64,000 nt of DNA, taken from Gnetum montanum. Its lineage: Eukaryota; Streptophyta; Gnetopsida; Gnetales; Gnetaceae. Positions 35,166-46,807 of this stretch are shown here, one piece after another (position 1 is the stretch's first letter; each line of letters opens with the position of its first letter). Below the pieces are notes generated by a model. That model had not been told where the DNA came from. It did not search any database and saw nothing but the letters and a program-made list of their open reading frames with translations. The DNA lies in NCBI GenBank assembly GCA_015680685.1, contig MNCI01007715.1:424577-488576 (forward strand), in the 5' to 3' direction. The translations under genes and the position numbers were made by a program.

Positions 35166-36091
35166 TGATGAGACATGATATGTCCAACATCTTTGTCAAT
35201 GCATCTTAGATGCATCAATGCATATGTATGGATGAAAGCACATAGATGCATTGATGTAGCCCCATCAACACATCCTTGGCAACGCATCCCCATTGACACA
35301 TCCTTGTCAACACATCCCCATTGATGCAACTAAATGCATTAACGCATATTCATCAATGTAATGCTTGTATTTTCTTATAAATATGCAAGCACCTACCACA
35401 TATTTGGCACCATTTGTTTAGTAGTGTCGCTAGACTCTTGTAGTTTTATTTCATAATCTTAGCAAACATTCAGTAAATGCTTGTAGTGTGGATTTGAGTT
35501 AGTTGTATGACATCTTATTCAAGTGACATTATACCTAGACACGTTCCATGAATAGCAATAAGATCGAGATTGATTTCTATTCATTGCAGCACTTTGACTT
35601 AGAATAGATTTACTTTCAATGTAATTTATTTTCTATGTACTTAGTTAACATTTACATTTCTATGCATGTTAATCTATTAACAGAATGAGTGTGACTAGTT
35701 TCAAGCATAAACATGTATTTTCTTGATAATCCTAGTAGCATTATTACTTAGTTTGCTTAGTAGCATAATAGTTGGTAATTCGAGTAGTGGATACAAGATT
35801 TTAGGATAGGTGTGATAAGTTAGGAATAGACACTCATTGTTCTTAGGATATGGTAGGATTTATTTTCTTGTTATGAATTAGTTTAAATAATTAATTTCAA
35901 CATTATTATCCAGTTAGTTTAAGGGCCACACAACATCAATAATCATATGCTTCACTTTGGACTAAACCATATGTGACAAAGCTACCACTAGTCCATGTGA
36001 GAAGGAAATGACCTATTATCAATGCTTAACAATCTAGATACCATGCTTGTGATTCATATGGTTGGATGTAGGGGGTACCTATTGCTCATCA
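35166..36091 (+). repeat. 5' LTR of element C
   Basis: Begins TGATGAGACATG and ends TTGCTCATCA. U3 (about 35,195-35,370) is packed with GATGCAT and AACRCATCC words in direct and inverted order. TATA-type CTTATAAATAT at about 35,375. It aligns with 41,204-42,153. Confidence 0.88.
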
Positions 36092-36092
36092 T

Positions 36093-36110
36093 CAACGCCA
36101 TTTCCAGGGA
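36093..36110 (+). promoter_or_regulatory. Primer-binding site of element C (tRNA-Asp type, decayed)
   Basis: CAACGCCATTTCCAGGGA follows the LTR; 12 of 18 bases fit the tRNA-Asp-type site. Confidence 0.55.
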
Positions 36111-36322
36111 ATGGTGTTAGTTATATAGAATAGTTATATTATAAATGATCACTGTAAAATAATTAATGACTTATATTTTAAGAAAAAATAATATTTTAAG
36201 TCATACACATTATTAATTAAAAATATTCTTCACATAGAGATGATAATCTATCATATGATGAGAACACTAGTAGGAGAAATGGTAGGTCCTATATAGAAGA
36301 AAATTGATGTGAATCACTGAAC

Positions 36323-37760
36323 ATGGGGATCTCATATACTCGTTTAGACCCTTACTACATTCAAAGACTACATTTGATTGATGCATACAATCTTAGAGGA
36401 GATGAAGTAAGTCCTAGAACAAGGAGATCCTCAAGACCTAGGACTTCCTCCAACCCTAGAAAAGATAAATCAAGAGACTGTAGGGGAAGATATAAGAGCC
36501 ATGATGGCTCTCCCTATTCACCATTTTCCTCTTCCTCTTCAATGTCTAGTTTTAACAAAGATGAATATAGGTATAGAGATAAAGATACACTAAGGAGTCA
36601 AGATGAAGATAGAAACAAAATGCAAAGGCAACATGAAAGACATCAAAGTGAACATAGATGAGATCATACTATTAGACAAATAGAAATATGGATTATCACC
36701 ATGACATGTTTGATGAAGATGAACCCTTGTTGGCTACTACGAGCATGATACAAATTAGGGAGGCAATTCAAATACCTCATAGGCATTAAAGACAAGTCAT
36801 ATCAAATGACTTGATATGAATAACATTCCTAAATTTAAGGGAGGCTATAATTCTAATCCCCTACATCATTTACAAACCTTCCATGATGCCTATGCCTTAC
36901 AAAATATTGAAAGTAGGTGGCAAAAGCTTAAGCTCTTCCCTAGGACACTAATACAAGAAGCTAAAAGCTGGTATAGATCATTGGAACTAGATTCAATCCA
37001 CTAGTGGTCCAAAATGCTTAAGCTCTTTAACAAAAAATAGCAAACCTATCAAAGAGTGTTCAATCTAAGAAAACAAATCCAAGGGTGGAAGCAAGAAAAT
37101 CATGAATCCTTGGATGTAGCCTTGGACATATACTATTCTCTTCTACACATATGTCCAAGCCATGGTTTTTCTCAAAAGGATTAGCTTCTCCACATCATAG
37201 ATGGGCTTCATAAGAAAATGAGGGAGACGCTTGGGATCTATTGCAAAGAAAAATTATTAGAACTGAGAGTCCATAAGATACAAAGGCTAGTTGAATCAGT
37301 GGAAAAAGAAGGAGAGTTATGTAAAACAAAGAGTGTAGAGGAATATAACTAGGATTTAACTCTTTACAGAAAAGATATCCATATTTATGATTAGGAAAAA
37401 TAGGTAGCCTTTGATGAGTTGATTTAACACAAAACCTTGCCAATACAAAAGTCTATCACTAAGATTGAAGCATGGGTAAATAAGATGTAGGCGTTGATGA
37501 ATGAAAAAGTTATAACCAACTTGGAAATCATAGAGGAGAAGGTAAAGAAAAAAGGATTAAGTGATAAAAACAAGAGGAAAAAGAAAAAAGAAATAGGTAA
37601 AGACACTTATTGGCAAAAATGAAAAATAGCTATAGTAGAAGAGTTTATAAAATCAAATACAAAAGAGCATGATGGATGTGACATTTGGGAATATGAACAT
37701 CCAAAGAGGTATTGCCTAGTTATTTTACATCTATAAGAGTTTGGGGCTTTTTCTTTAAAT
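36323..37760 (+). pseudogene. gag of element C
   Basis: It opens with 112 residues from ATG 36,323: a basic Ser/Arg-rich then acidic/basic stretch (RTRRSSRPRTSS, SRDCRGRYKS, RYRDKDTLRSQDEDRNK). After a break, the Retrotrans_gag core follows (36,816-37,200): MNNIPKFKGGYNSNPLHHLQ, KLKLFPRTLIQEAKSWYRS, then RVFNLRKQIQGWKQ. The reduced knuckle DGCDIWEYEHPKRYC lies at about 37,675-37,720. The best preserved gag of the three relatives, with only a few stops (37,002, 37,040 and about 37,182). Confidence 0.85.
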
Positions 37761-38492
37761 TCCAAGTTTGTAGAAAAGCAAATGCCTAGGAGATTGCCTT
37801 ATCTGTAAGGTAATTATAGATAGTCCTACAATCAAAAATACTATCCTAGTGGGACTTCTCATCAACCTTAAAAATAGTATTAACCAAAGTGGAAAAACCC
37901 ATAATCATGGGGGATGCCATAAACAAACCAGCAATACCCTTATTGCTAGCTAGACCCTTATGGATACTATGTTTAACAACTTATTTCTCCAAATGGTTCT
38001 ACTTCCTCTACTTTAAATCACTATTTCTACTCTCCTAAATACTATCAACTCGCAACATCTCCTATGGGATCACCATCTTGCACCTCTTATCCTTTGTCAC
38101 ATCCTTAATACTCTCATACTTTCCTCTAACATATATCACCACTAATAATGTAGGAAGGATTGGCACCATAAGCTCAGTAGAAGAATGCCACTTGTGCCAT
38201 GAACATACAAGTGAATGATAACATTAGTAGATCTCAACAAAAGTCTTGAAAACATCCTTTCTTTAGGATGGTTTCCACACATGTGAATAAAACTAGTAGA
38301 CCTACTAGCTCATCAACACTAGCATAAGGACAATCTAGTGCAACCCACTTCCTCACAAAAATAATGTCTCCAAATCCTACATAAGAGCCAAAAACCATTA
38401 CCACTTTGACATAAAACATAAAAGATGAACCTATCATTGTGGAGAGACTGAAAATTAAATGCATTACTAATAATGATAAAGGGTGAAGTTAT

Positions 38493-39047
38493 GTGCCAAC
38501 AGTTCAAAGTATTAACACAATCCCTATACCAACAGACAACAAACTTAAGGAACAAGTGTGTCTACAAAACCAAGTCTTCATAATAGCCGCTAAACCAAAA
38601 GACACCCAATGGCTCAAAAATGAGAATACAAAATCATTCAAAATATGTAAGAAAACATCCAATTCACTTATGAGTGCTAGTCCTAAGAAAGTAAACCAAA
38701 CAGAGAAGTTAGAGAAGCACATCTTACACTCTAACTATACATCAAAAGAAGATGTTAAACAAGGAGACATAAGAACTAAAATAGAAAATAAATAAGGAAA
38801 CATGTTTGGACCCATGAAAAAGGAAACACATTTTAGTCTAGCTAAAGATATGTTTCCAAATGATCAAAACATGATTATCATCAATGTTAAATATGCTACC
38901 AAGAAAAAAATTAAACCATTATAGGTGACAAATGAAAAATTTATGGTATATAACCACAGGAATGTGCGGTTGATTTTTCGAATGCTCATCCATGAGTTTA
39001 GTCATGGGCAATATTTCCTATCTTGGATCAAGAACTAACAAGTGCAT
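38493..39047 (+). pseudogene. Unrecognised coding-like stretch of element C
   Basis: One frame stays readable for about 184 codons with only two stops (38,793-38,795 and about 38,921). It begins MPTVQSINTIPIPTDNK and ends IHEFSHGQYFLSWIKN. It is Lys/Asn/Ser-rich and shows no pol motif. It sits exactly where pol should be, between gag and the 3' region. It could be the gag-pol linker, a captured fragment or chance; I cannot name a function. Confidence 0.35.
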
Positions 39048-41203
39048 TTTTACTTTTTGTTTTACAATTTTTTATCCTTTTTCTATTTCTTTAAAATTTT
39101 GTAATTCTTAATATTTTTTCCATTTATTGTTATTTGTATTTTCTTTGTAATTTTCTCTTTTCTTGAGTCATTTTATTTATGTTTTATGAATGTCTACTAT
39201 GTTTTTGTTAATAATATTGCTAGTCATGATGCAAACGTTAACACCATGTATTGGGTTTTTGTACTATGCTATCACATTAATTGGGTTAATAATTGTGTAA
39301 TGCAATGAAACCACATCATCCATCCCTTCAATTTCTTTAAATAAGAGGTCTTTATGATGAAAAAAATATGGTTCTTCTTACATGAAACTAAAATTAACTA
39401 TTGATCATTGTGCCTTGAAGAAAAAGGGAAAGACCAAGTGGGAATGGCAAAGGGTGTGACCTCAAGGAGATTTGTTGGATTCTCTTCTTGACTTTCTTAT
39501 TGTGGTCTAGGACTCCTCATGGAATGTATCGTCACTCATATTGTTGAACAATAAACAAGAAGCATGTCTTTTCATGGTGTGCTTTCCATGAAAGATAGAG
39601 AGAGAGAAAGAAAGAAATAAAAGAAAAGGAAGAAAAAAAGAGAAAGAAAGAAAAAAGGAATGGGAATTCAAAGCACATACCTTAGACATGATAATGGCCT
39701 ACAAGCACTAGTTATGGAGTTGGAAAGACATGTTACCCACATCTAAATACATCCCTCTAACTAAGGCCCTTCCTTACTTCCTTTTTCTTCTTTCTTCTCT
39801 TTTTGGAGTGATGTTCATTCTCTATGGTTGTTGTAGACTCATGGTGGTAGGTAGGAAGGAACACATTAATGCAAGGCCACTAGTAATGGTATGGACTTGG
39901 TCTAAAACTTGGATGGATAGGTATGATAGTCATTTTAATCAAAGTTGACATAAGAACCTATTGTAGACATGGTTAAGTACCTTACATTCAAATCTTTGCA
40001 ATCCCTTCTCATCCCATTATTCACCTCACTATTGCATGCAATTATGGGCCTAATGATTTTGTATAATATAGTGCAAAATCCTAACCAAGGTAGTTATGTG
40101 TTGTTTGAAACAAAGGCATGATCTACATTTAACTTCTAAGATGCCCACAAACATCTATAAAAGTGGTTATGCAAGGGCATTATGATAGAAGCCTACTTTA
40201 GGGAGGATTCACTTGCATAGCTTTTGTTAATCATGGCTTTGAATGAAACCTCACATCTTCAAGAGCATTGTAGATAACTTCTCTCAATTTATGCATGATT
40301 TTGAGATGAACTTCTCATAAATTTGAGTTATCTTTAATGCTTTTATATTGAAATTTCCTCTAAATTCAAAATTTCTTGAGCATCTTTTGAACCAAACCTT
40401 TGATTTTAATTATTTGAAAACTTGTGTGCTTCCAGAGTTAAGCTCATTCATCATGGGAACTAAGGATGTAATTTTTGAAATTTTTCTAACATCCTATTTT
40501 TGAACATTATGTAACTAATAGTAATAATAATCAAAATAACATAAACAACTTGATGATTTTAGTTACTTCATACCCTTGGGAACAATACTTTGTCATCACC
40601 TTGTGCTTAAATGCTAACATTTTTTTGCATTTTAAGCTAATTAAGGGATCTGAAAAGGGTTAATTATTAAGAAAAATTTACCAAAACTAATGCTAATCAT
40701 TTGGTGATTGTAGGTCATGCTAAAAGAAAAGCCTAAGGTTGAAGGTCTTTTGCAAGGCAAGGAAAAGAGGCCAAGAGAAGGATAGAGGAGGATATGCCCA
40801 TGGATAAATAGTAGCACATACATGGATTAAAGCTAAAACATCATATGTTTGCTAGATCTATGGGATGATGAAAATAAATTTTAGTCTATCCTTAAAAGAC
40901 TATTCTGCATAAAAAGAGAAGCATCAACATAACAATCAAGACTTGAAAGACTGCCATTGCTAGCAACAATAAGAAGATTCATCTTTAGTAGATTTTTGAA
41001 GACCTTTGTAATTTTACAAACTTTGATGTTTGTACAATCTATTCGTCATTTTGTAATACATCCACTTGAATAAAATTTTGTAACATGACACTCTAATTTT
41101 GTAATGGTAGCCAATCTAGTCTTGGTCACCCCACAATTTTTGTAATAAAAATTCATCCATTTATATACAACTCAAGGATGAGTTTTTAGTCAATCGTGGA
41201 GTC
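39048..41203 (+). other. 3' region of element C
   Basis: Homologous to 30,600-32,573 of B (CTCTAACTAAGGCCCTTCCT at 39,757 and 31,418). It holds a 70-base purine-only-like tract (about 39,591-39,666), then the standard tail ACTCAAGGATGAGTTTTTAG and GTGGAGTC before the LTR. Confidence 0.7.
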
Positions 41204-42153
41204 TGATGAGATGTGATCAATTAGGTAGTTTTGTTGAAAAATCCCTGTTGATGAAGCCTCATTAACCCATGTTAGATGTGTTAACGCATATGTGTGGATG
41301 AGAATTCATAGATGCATTAACAAGTAGTGCATCTTAGATACATCGATGCATCCCCATTGATGTAGCTACATGCATTAACGCATCTCCATTGATGCAATGC
41401 CTATAAATATGTGAGCACCCACTATGTATTTGGCACCATTTGGTTGGTAGTGTAGCTAGACTCTTGTAGCTCTATTTCATAATCTTAGCAAATAGTTAGT
41501 GAGTGCCTATAGTGTGAATTTCAGTAAGTTTTACAACATCTTATTTGAGTGGCATTGTACTTGGATACATTCTATGAATGAAAATAAGATCAAGATTTAT
41601 TCCTATTCATTGCAACAGTTTGACTTAGAATAGATTTACTTTCAATGTAATTTATTTTTTATGTACTTAGTTAACATTTCATTTTTATGCACATTAATCA
41701 ATCGATGAAATGAGTGTGATGGATTTTGAGTGTAAACATGTATTCTCTTTGTAATCCTAGTAGCATTATTGCTTGGTTTGCCCAGTAGAATAACACTTGT
41801 AATCCCAGTAGTGGATACATTAGTTTAGGATGTGTACGATAAGCTAGGAATGAACACTCATCATCCTTAGGATAGTTTAGGATTTATCTTCTTGTTATTA
41901 ATTAGTTTAAATAATTAATTTCTATATTATTATCCAGTTAGTTTAAGGGCCTCACAACATCAATAATCATCTGCCTTACTTTGAACTAAACCATACATGA
42001 CAAAGCTACCACTAGACCAAGTGGGAAGACAATGACCTACGATCAGTGCTTAACAATCTAGATACCACACTAGTTCCATTCATGGAATTCAACTAAATTG
42101 CACATGAATGCTTGTAATTTGTTTGGTTGGGTGTAGGGGTACCCTACTCATTA
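41204..42153 (+). repeat. 3' LTR of element C
   Basis: Begins TGATGAGATGTGATC and ends ACTCATTA (CATCA altered to CATTA). TATA-type CCTATAAATATG at about 41,400. Confidence 0.88.
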
Positions 42154-43250
42154 AGAATAATTTAGAAAAAAATCAAAGAATTAAGAACTTTCAAGAATTT
42201 TTAGACTTACATTGTTAGGATGGGTGACCTCTTAAGAAGTCCTAGTCTTCCACCTCCCATTTCTACTTTGTTTGAAAAACTTTTGAACAAAATAACATTC
42301 CTATAGAAGATTGGAAAGTAGTGGAAGATATAGGAATTTCTTGGCTAACATAATTATTTATCAAAATGTTGAAGGATGTTGAAATTCCTAACAATTGAAG
42401 AAAAAGATTTGTTATTTTTGTTTATAAAAAACAATAAAGATGTACAAATTTGTATAAAATATAGAGAAATAAACCTAATGAGCCACACTATGAAGCTTTG
42501 GAAGAGAGTCATAGAGCATTGTCTTAGACTTCAATCAATAATGTCGCAAAATCAATTTGGATTTATGCTAGGGAGATATATTATAGATGCTATTTTCTTG
42601 ATATAATAATTAATGAAGAAACTTATAATACATAGAAAAAATCTACATATGATCTTCATTAACTTGGAAAAAGCATATGAAAAATCTCCTAGAAATATTA
42701 TTTAGTGGGCCATGTGGAGGAAAAACATCTTTGATAATTATATTAAAGTGATTCAAAGCCTATATTAAGGAGCTACCACTAAAATTAGAATAACTTGTGG
42801 AACACCAATTAATTATCTAGTCATATTAAGCCTAATTAAGGATTCACACTTAGCTTGTAATTATTTTTCATTATTATGAATAAATTAAAAAAGAAAATAC
42901 AAGATGAAATGCCTTAGTGTATGCTATTTGCAGATGATATTGTGTCAAGGACTACAACTCGAGAAAATATTTCTTGTAAAATGAATAAGTGGAGACATGC
43001 TCTAGAATCAAAAGGCTTAGGAATTAGTAGAAGTAAGATAGAATATATGGAATGTAATTTTAATAAAAAAATAAATAGCAGTAAAATAAAAGCGAGAATT
43101 TAAGTAAAAAATCCCCTTATTGTAAACAATTCTATTACTTAGTTTCAATCCTCCAATCAAATGGTGAAATTGATAATTGTCAATTAAATCAAATATTTGG
43201 AATGCCAAAATTCATGTTGATGGTCTAAGTAAAAGATGGTTTGACAAGTT
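42154..43250 (+). pseudogene. RTE-type LINE reverse transcriptase, 3' truncated
   Basis: Non-LTR RT in plant RTE style: YREINLMSHTMKLWKRVIEH, then QNQFGFMLGRYIIDAIFLI (42,450-42,606), then LHMIFINLEKAYEKSPR and the catalytic MLFADDIV at 42,921-42,944, then WRHALESKGLGISRSKIEYM. The match fades after SILQSNGEID (about 43,175). Such enzymes copy LINE RNA at a nicked target. Many stops. Its 5' part is not found; element C adjoins it directly. Confidence 0.85.
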
Positions 43251-44380
43251 TTGATGGTTAATATTTTTGCCAAAATTAGTAGTGCTTTGATCACCTAAAT
43301 ATTCCTTCACTTGATCAAATGATTTGATAGGTTGATAGGCCAAACTTAAGGTCGATCTTCCTAAGGCTCACCACACACAATCGAGAAAATGCACATACTG
43401 AAGGTTGACCTACTTAGGAGTTAGCAAAGGTAAAAAGAAAATGCATCCTCTTCAAGTTGATGAACTTGAATTGGAATAAAGTTCAATAAAAAGAAAAATG
43501 TATACACTTAAGTTTACCCAACCTACCCATAGGTTTCTTGATTCAAGACTCGTAGTGGATGATAATTGCCCAATTCCAAAAACTTGAAGTTAAGAATGAG
43601 GACCATGTCAAGATCTCACATTTTATATTTGGAGAGTAGAAGGTCAAATTATTAGGGGAAAATGACAAAGAAAAAATAAAAAGCTAAAAGGCCCCTCAAA
43701 TGTTGTGAGACATACAAAGTGTTAAGATGTAGAGTTTGCCATTTGTCTCTAATGGTGTAGCATTCATCTGAGGACATCATTGCTCTTATGTTCATTGATG
43801 TGAAAGTGTAGATGGATCATTAGACCAAGATCCGTATTTCAAGAACAACAAGAAAAATTAAAGGAATTTTTGGGAAAAATATTGATTATGTGAGAAGTAG
43901 ATTTAAACTCAAAAGAATAACCTCTCTTTGTATTTTAAAAATTCTTATCATTGCATCTTTTGCATGATTTACATTTGTATTAGATGCGATTTTATCTATT
44001 GAGGGATCCCATTAGCATCACTTTCATTTATCCTTGATTTGAAGTTTGATTTTAGAATATGAGCCTTAAAATCCTAGTTGTATGAAATGGAGACTAGAAA
44101 CCCTTGAAACTTTTGTTTGTTCTTCATGAATTTGAAGATCAAAAGGGAACCTAGGGAATGAAGAGATTGCATAGCCCTATAGAGTGGACTAGGCCCAAGC
44201 CAAACCACTGTAAATCTTGCCATGTAATATCCATTTTATTTTATTCCTTGCATTTTGCTTTGATGCTAGTTGGATGTGCTTTACTTTGATTTATTCAAAT
44301 ACTTGTAAGATTATTGTGATTGATAAATTTATTTTCAATTGTGAAAAATTTGTTGAAACACCTCATTCACCATCATCTTG
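43251..44380. other. Unassigned sequence between LINE pieces
   Basis: No recognised gene. It may be an insertion within LINE sequence or simply separate DNA between two LINE copies. Confidence 0.4.
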
Positions 44381-44450
44381 CCCCCTCCCCTCCTCCCCAC
44401 CCCGTGCTGCACCCCCCCTCTTCCCAGCCCCCTCCTCCCCACACACACAT
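44381..44450. repeat. C-rich tract with (AC)n tail
   Basis: Runs of four to seven C separated by one to a few bases occupy 44,381-44,440, then ACACACACA. The minus strand therefore has at least five G-runs of three or more and could fold as G-quadruplex. Confidence 0.85.
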
Positions 44451-44457
44451 TAACTAG

Positions 44458-44583
44458 GGTTGGCTATGTAATTCATAATAAAGATATAAGAAATAGAATT
44501 AAGGTAGGATGGTTGAAATTAAGACAAACTAGTGGTGCACTATGTGATAAAATGATACTAATAAAATTGAAGGGAAACTTTTA
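44458..44583 (+). mobile_element. RTE LINE piece interrupted by the pararetrovirus
   Basis: The translation VIHNKDIRNRIKVGWLKL followed by RQTSGALCDKMILIKLKGNF is the LINE segment after the RT domain. It stops at 44,583 and resumes at about 53,739 (KMILIKLKGKFYRTTIRPAI). Confidence 0.8.
44548..44583. other. 36-bp duplication flanking the pararetrovirus, left copy
   Basis: Bases 44,548-44,583 and 53,739-53,774 match at 35 of 36 positions. They start TAAAATGATACTAATAAAAT and end TTTTA. Both belong to the LINE, so this is a duplicated target. Confidence 0.85.
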
Positions 44584-45480
44584 GTACTCCGAATTGTTTG
44601 TTTCAATGGCTAGTAAGGCCATTTGGTCTCAAGAATGCATCATCCCAGTTTCAGCATTGAATGGATATAATCTTTAAGGTGCATCAAGAATTTGTGGCAA
44701 ATTATATTGATGATTTTCTCATCTTCTTTGGCACTATTCAATAGCACATTCAACACCTAAAGAAGTTTGCAGAGCCATGCTAACAACATGGGATTGGGCT
44801 ATTTGGAGACGTAAAGAAATTCAAAGTTGCACAAATGAAGATCAACCTTTTGGGTGTGCAGCTAAAAGAAGGCAAGATTTTTATGCAACCTCATGTGTTG
44901 AAGAAAATTTCTTTGTTTCCTAATGTATTAGATTCAAAAGATCAATGTTTAAGGTTTTTAGGATGTTTGAATTATGTTGCAAAACATATTGAAAAATTGA
45001 CAGATAAAACATCTAAAATCCATCTTTGTAAAAATCAAATTCCCTTTAAATTGTCTAGTAAGGCTACGAAGCAAGTGCAAGAACTATAGAAGGAATGCTA
45101 GATGCTTTCACCACTTTCACCAATCTTGAAGGGATCATTCATGATGCCTGGGCTGCAGTCTTGCTTCAATCAAGCCAAGTTAGAGGATAAGAAGATATTT
45201 GTACCTATGCTTTGGGCGTTTTCCATAAGAATGAGGTGATTTACTGGCCAGCTGAGAAGGATATTTTAGCGACGATTAAATGTATAGAAAAATTTCACAT
45301 TTATTTAATAGAAGGTCTATTTATTCTACGAACAGATTTATCAAACCTTGCTGCTCTGCTCAAAAGAAAAATTAATGCTTCGCCAAAGTTAACGCTTTGC
45401 CTGGTGGAAATTTCTACTATCCTAGTACCAATTTTCAATTAAATGTATTCTGGGTCTAGTCAACTATTTGCCAGATGCCT
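44584..45480 (+). pseudogene. Pararetroviral RT palm and RNase H (left arm)
   Basis: PFGLKNASSQFQH is followed by the catalytic YIDD (44,703-44,714) and GVQLKEGKIFMQPHVLKK. RNase H shows YWPAEKDILATIKCIEKF (Glu present) and FILRTDLSN (Asp present), ending LPDALTRK. Frameshifts lie near 45,090 and 45,440, and TGA at 44,655 and others break the frame. Without these this region would copy viral RNA into DNA and remove the template. Confidence 0.88.
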
Positions 45481-46010
45481 TAACCCGTAAATTGAAGGAA
45501 GAAGCATCTGATTCCACCCACATGATGATGATGCATCATTCCCCTGGCAAAAGTGGAAGCAGTTCGAGTAGAACATCAGCATCACCTCAAGATGAGCAAT
45601 GGAGGACATGGTCCATCCAAACATTGGAAGATCAAGTTTGTTGGTGTTAACAAATTTTTGTAGTATTTCCCCAAGAACCTTCAACCAACATCACTCAAAA
45701 TTATCCCAACCTTGATTTTTATGATAACATGGCTAGTTGCATTGATTGTATTGTAAATAATCTAAAGTGGTCTTGCCTAGAGCCTAAAATCCTTGAGCAT
45801 CTAAGACTATCTAAAGTCTTGGATAATATTCTACTGATTAGGCATCCTCTCTTTCCCAACTAATTTGCTAGAAACTATTTCTCGATGCTTCTAGATTTCG
45901 ATAGATGGGAAGCTCAACTCTGCACCACATTTCAAAGGATCAACCTGTATTTTGAGACCATGTTGTACACAAATGAATGAATTGTGGAAATGCCTCCATG
46001 TCAACTAGAG
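45481..46010 (+). pseudogene. Region after RNase H, conserved in both arms
   Basis: About 175 codons follow the usual end of RNase H: a His/Met/Ser-rich stretch (STHMMMMHHSPG), then DNMASCIDCIVNNLKWSCLE, LRLSKVLDNILLIRHPLFPN and DRWEAQLCTTFQR. The reverse-strand copy at 51,960-52,500 keeps the same wording, with LNWG-like differences. This suggests a real C-terminal extension of the polyprotein. I know no function for it. Confidence 0.6.
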
Positions 46011-46571
46011 GAAGCTTAAGGCAAAATTTCACCACCAAGCCTTATAGAAGAAGTGGCCAAGCTAATGAAGACATGCAACGATTGTAGCAAAGCATGTAGC
46101 CAGATTTGCTTCGTTCATCAGGCCATCTTACGTAGTCTCTAAGAGTGAAATGTGGATCACCCATTGTTTGAATCGTGGCATGTTTTATTTTTAGTATGTT
46201 GTGTGAATGTAAGAATAGCACATTGTGCTTGTTCATAAATAAGAACCCCTCTCTAGTCAGTAAGAAAGTAAGAGAGAGGCATCTTAAGTGTTGTGTAAAA
46301 GTCTAAGATAGGAACTCTGCTTGCTCTTACCTTGTGTGCTTTGTAAGCCTATTCTTTGTAATGTTTGAAGAAGCTTTAGGTGTGGTTTAGCAATAAGATA
46401 CTATCTTTTTTGGAAGTAATTCTACTTTGTTGCATGGATTGTTGCTAGTATCACTAGTCGTTAGGAGAATCGAGGCGATCGCAACGGTGTTGCAACCAAT
46501 GCTCAGTGAGTCAGCAAAGCAAAATAGTGTTAGATTTCTGCACCATATTCATTGTCTTTTCCTCTTTTGTC
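46011..46571 (+). promoter_or_regulatory. Pararetroviral intergenic region (left arm): promoter, leader and primer site
   Basis: A TATA-like CATAAATA (46,234-46,241) is followed by CCCCTCTCTAGTCAG. A polyadenylation-like AATAAG lies near 46,390. TAGTATCACTAG (46,446-46,457) resembles the first eight bases of the tRNA-Met primer site used by Caulimoviridae with one change, then diverges. The counterpart on the minus strand is 51,395-51,960, with ATAAATA near 51,725 and the same TAGTATCACTAG near 51,515. Confidence 0.6.
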
Positions 46572-46807
46572 ATGGCCTTTTTTACTAAGGTGCAAGAATA
46601 CATGGAAGCAAAAGATCATTTTCCATCTCCAAAAGAATATCATGAGGCCCTTATGCAAGAATTGATGCAAGGTCAACAAGAGATTTCTTCAAGATGATAT
46701 TGAGTAATGATATCATTCAAAGAGGAATTAGAAGCCATTGTTCTAACCTGGTTGTGTTGCCTTTGGTGTAGGGTAGGTGGAATCCTTGCAATTGAGATTT
46801 TCATTTT

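Larger units (their letters stand above)
35166..42153 (+). mobile_element. Athila-like element C: two LTRs, gag, no pol
   Basis: A 6,988-bp element. 5' LTR 35,166-36,091, decayed primer site at 36,093-36,110, gag 36,323-37,700, an unknown coding-like stretch 38,493-39,047, a long 3' region and 3' LTR 41,204-42,153. RT, RNase H and integrase are absent. Flanks AGGAT (35,161-35,165) and AGAAT (42,154-42,158) could be a target duplication with one G-to-A change. It is probably a non-autonomous member that used pol from relatives such as B. Confidence 0.85.
44584..46684 (+). repeat. Left inverted-repeat arm of the pararetrovirus
   Basis: It matches the reverse complement of about 51,292-53,280 in order and wording, with roughly 8 to 12 percent differences by eye, many at CpG sites. 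The match ends where the left arm reads CAACAAGAGAT and the right arm CAATAGGAGAT before diverging. Confidence 0.88.

Noticed and set aside
35161-42158. Firm target duplication for element C
   Set aside because: AGGAT and AGAAT differ at one base, and the flanking sequences do not clearly belong to the same element; kept only as possible.
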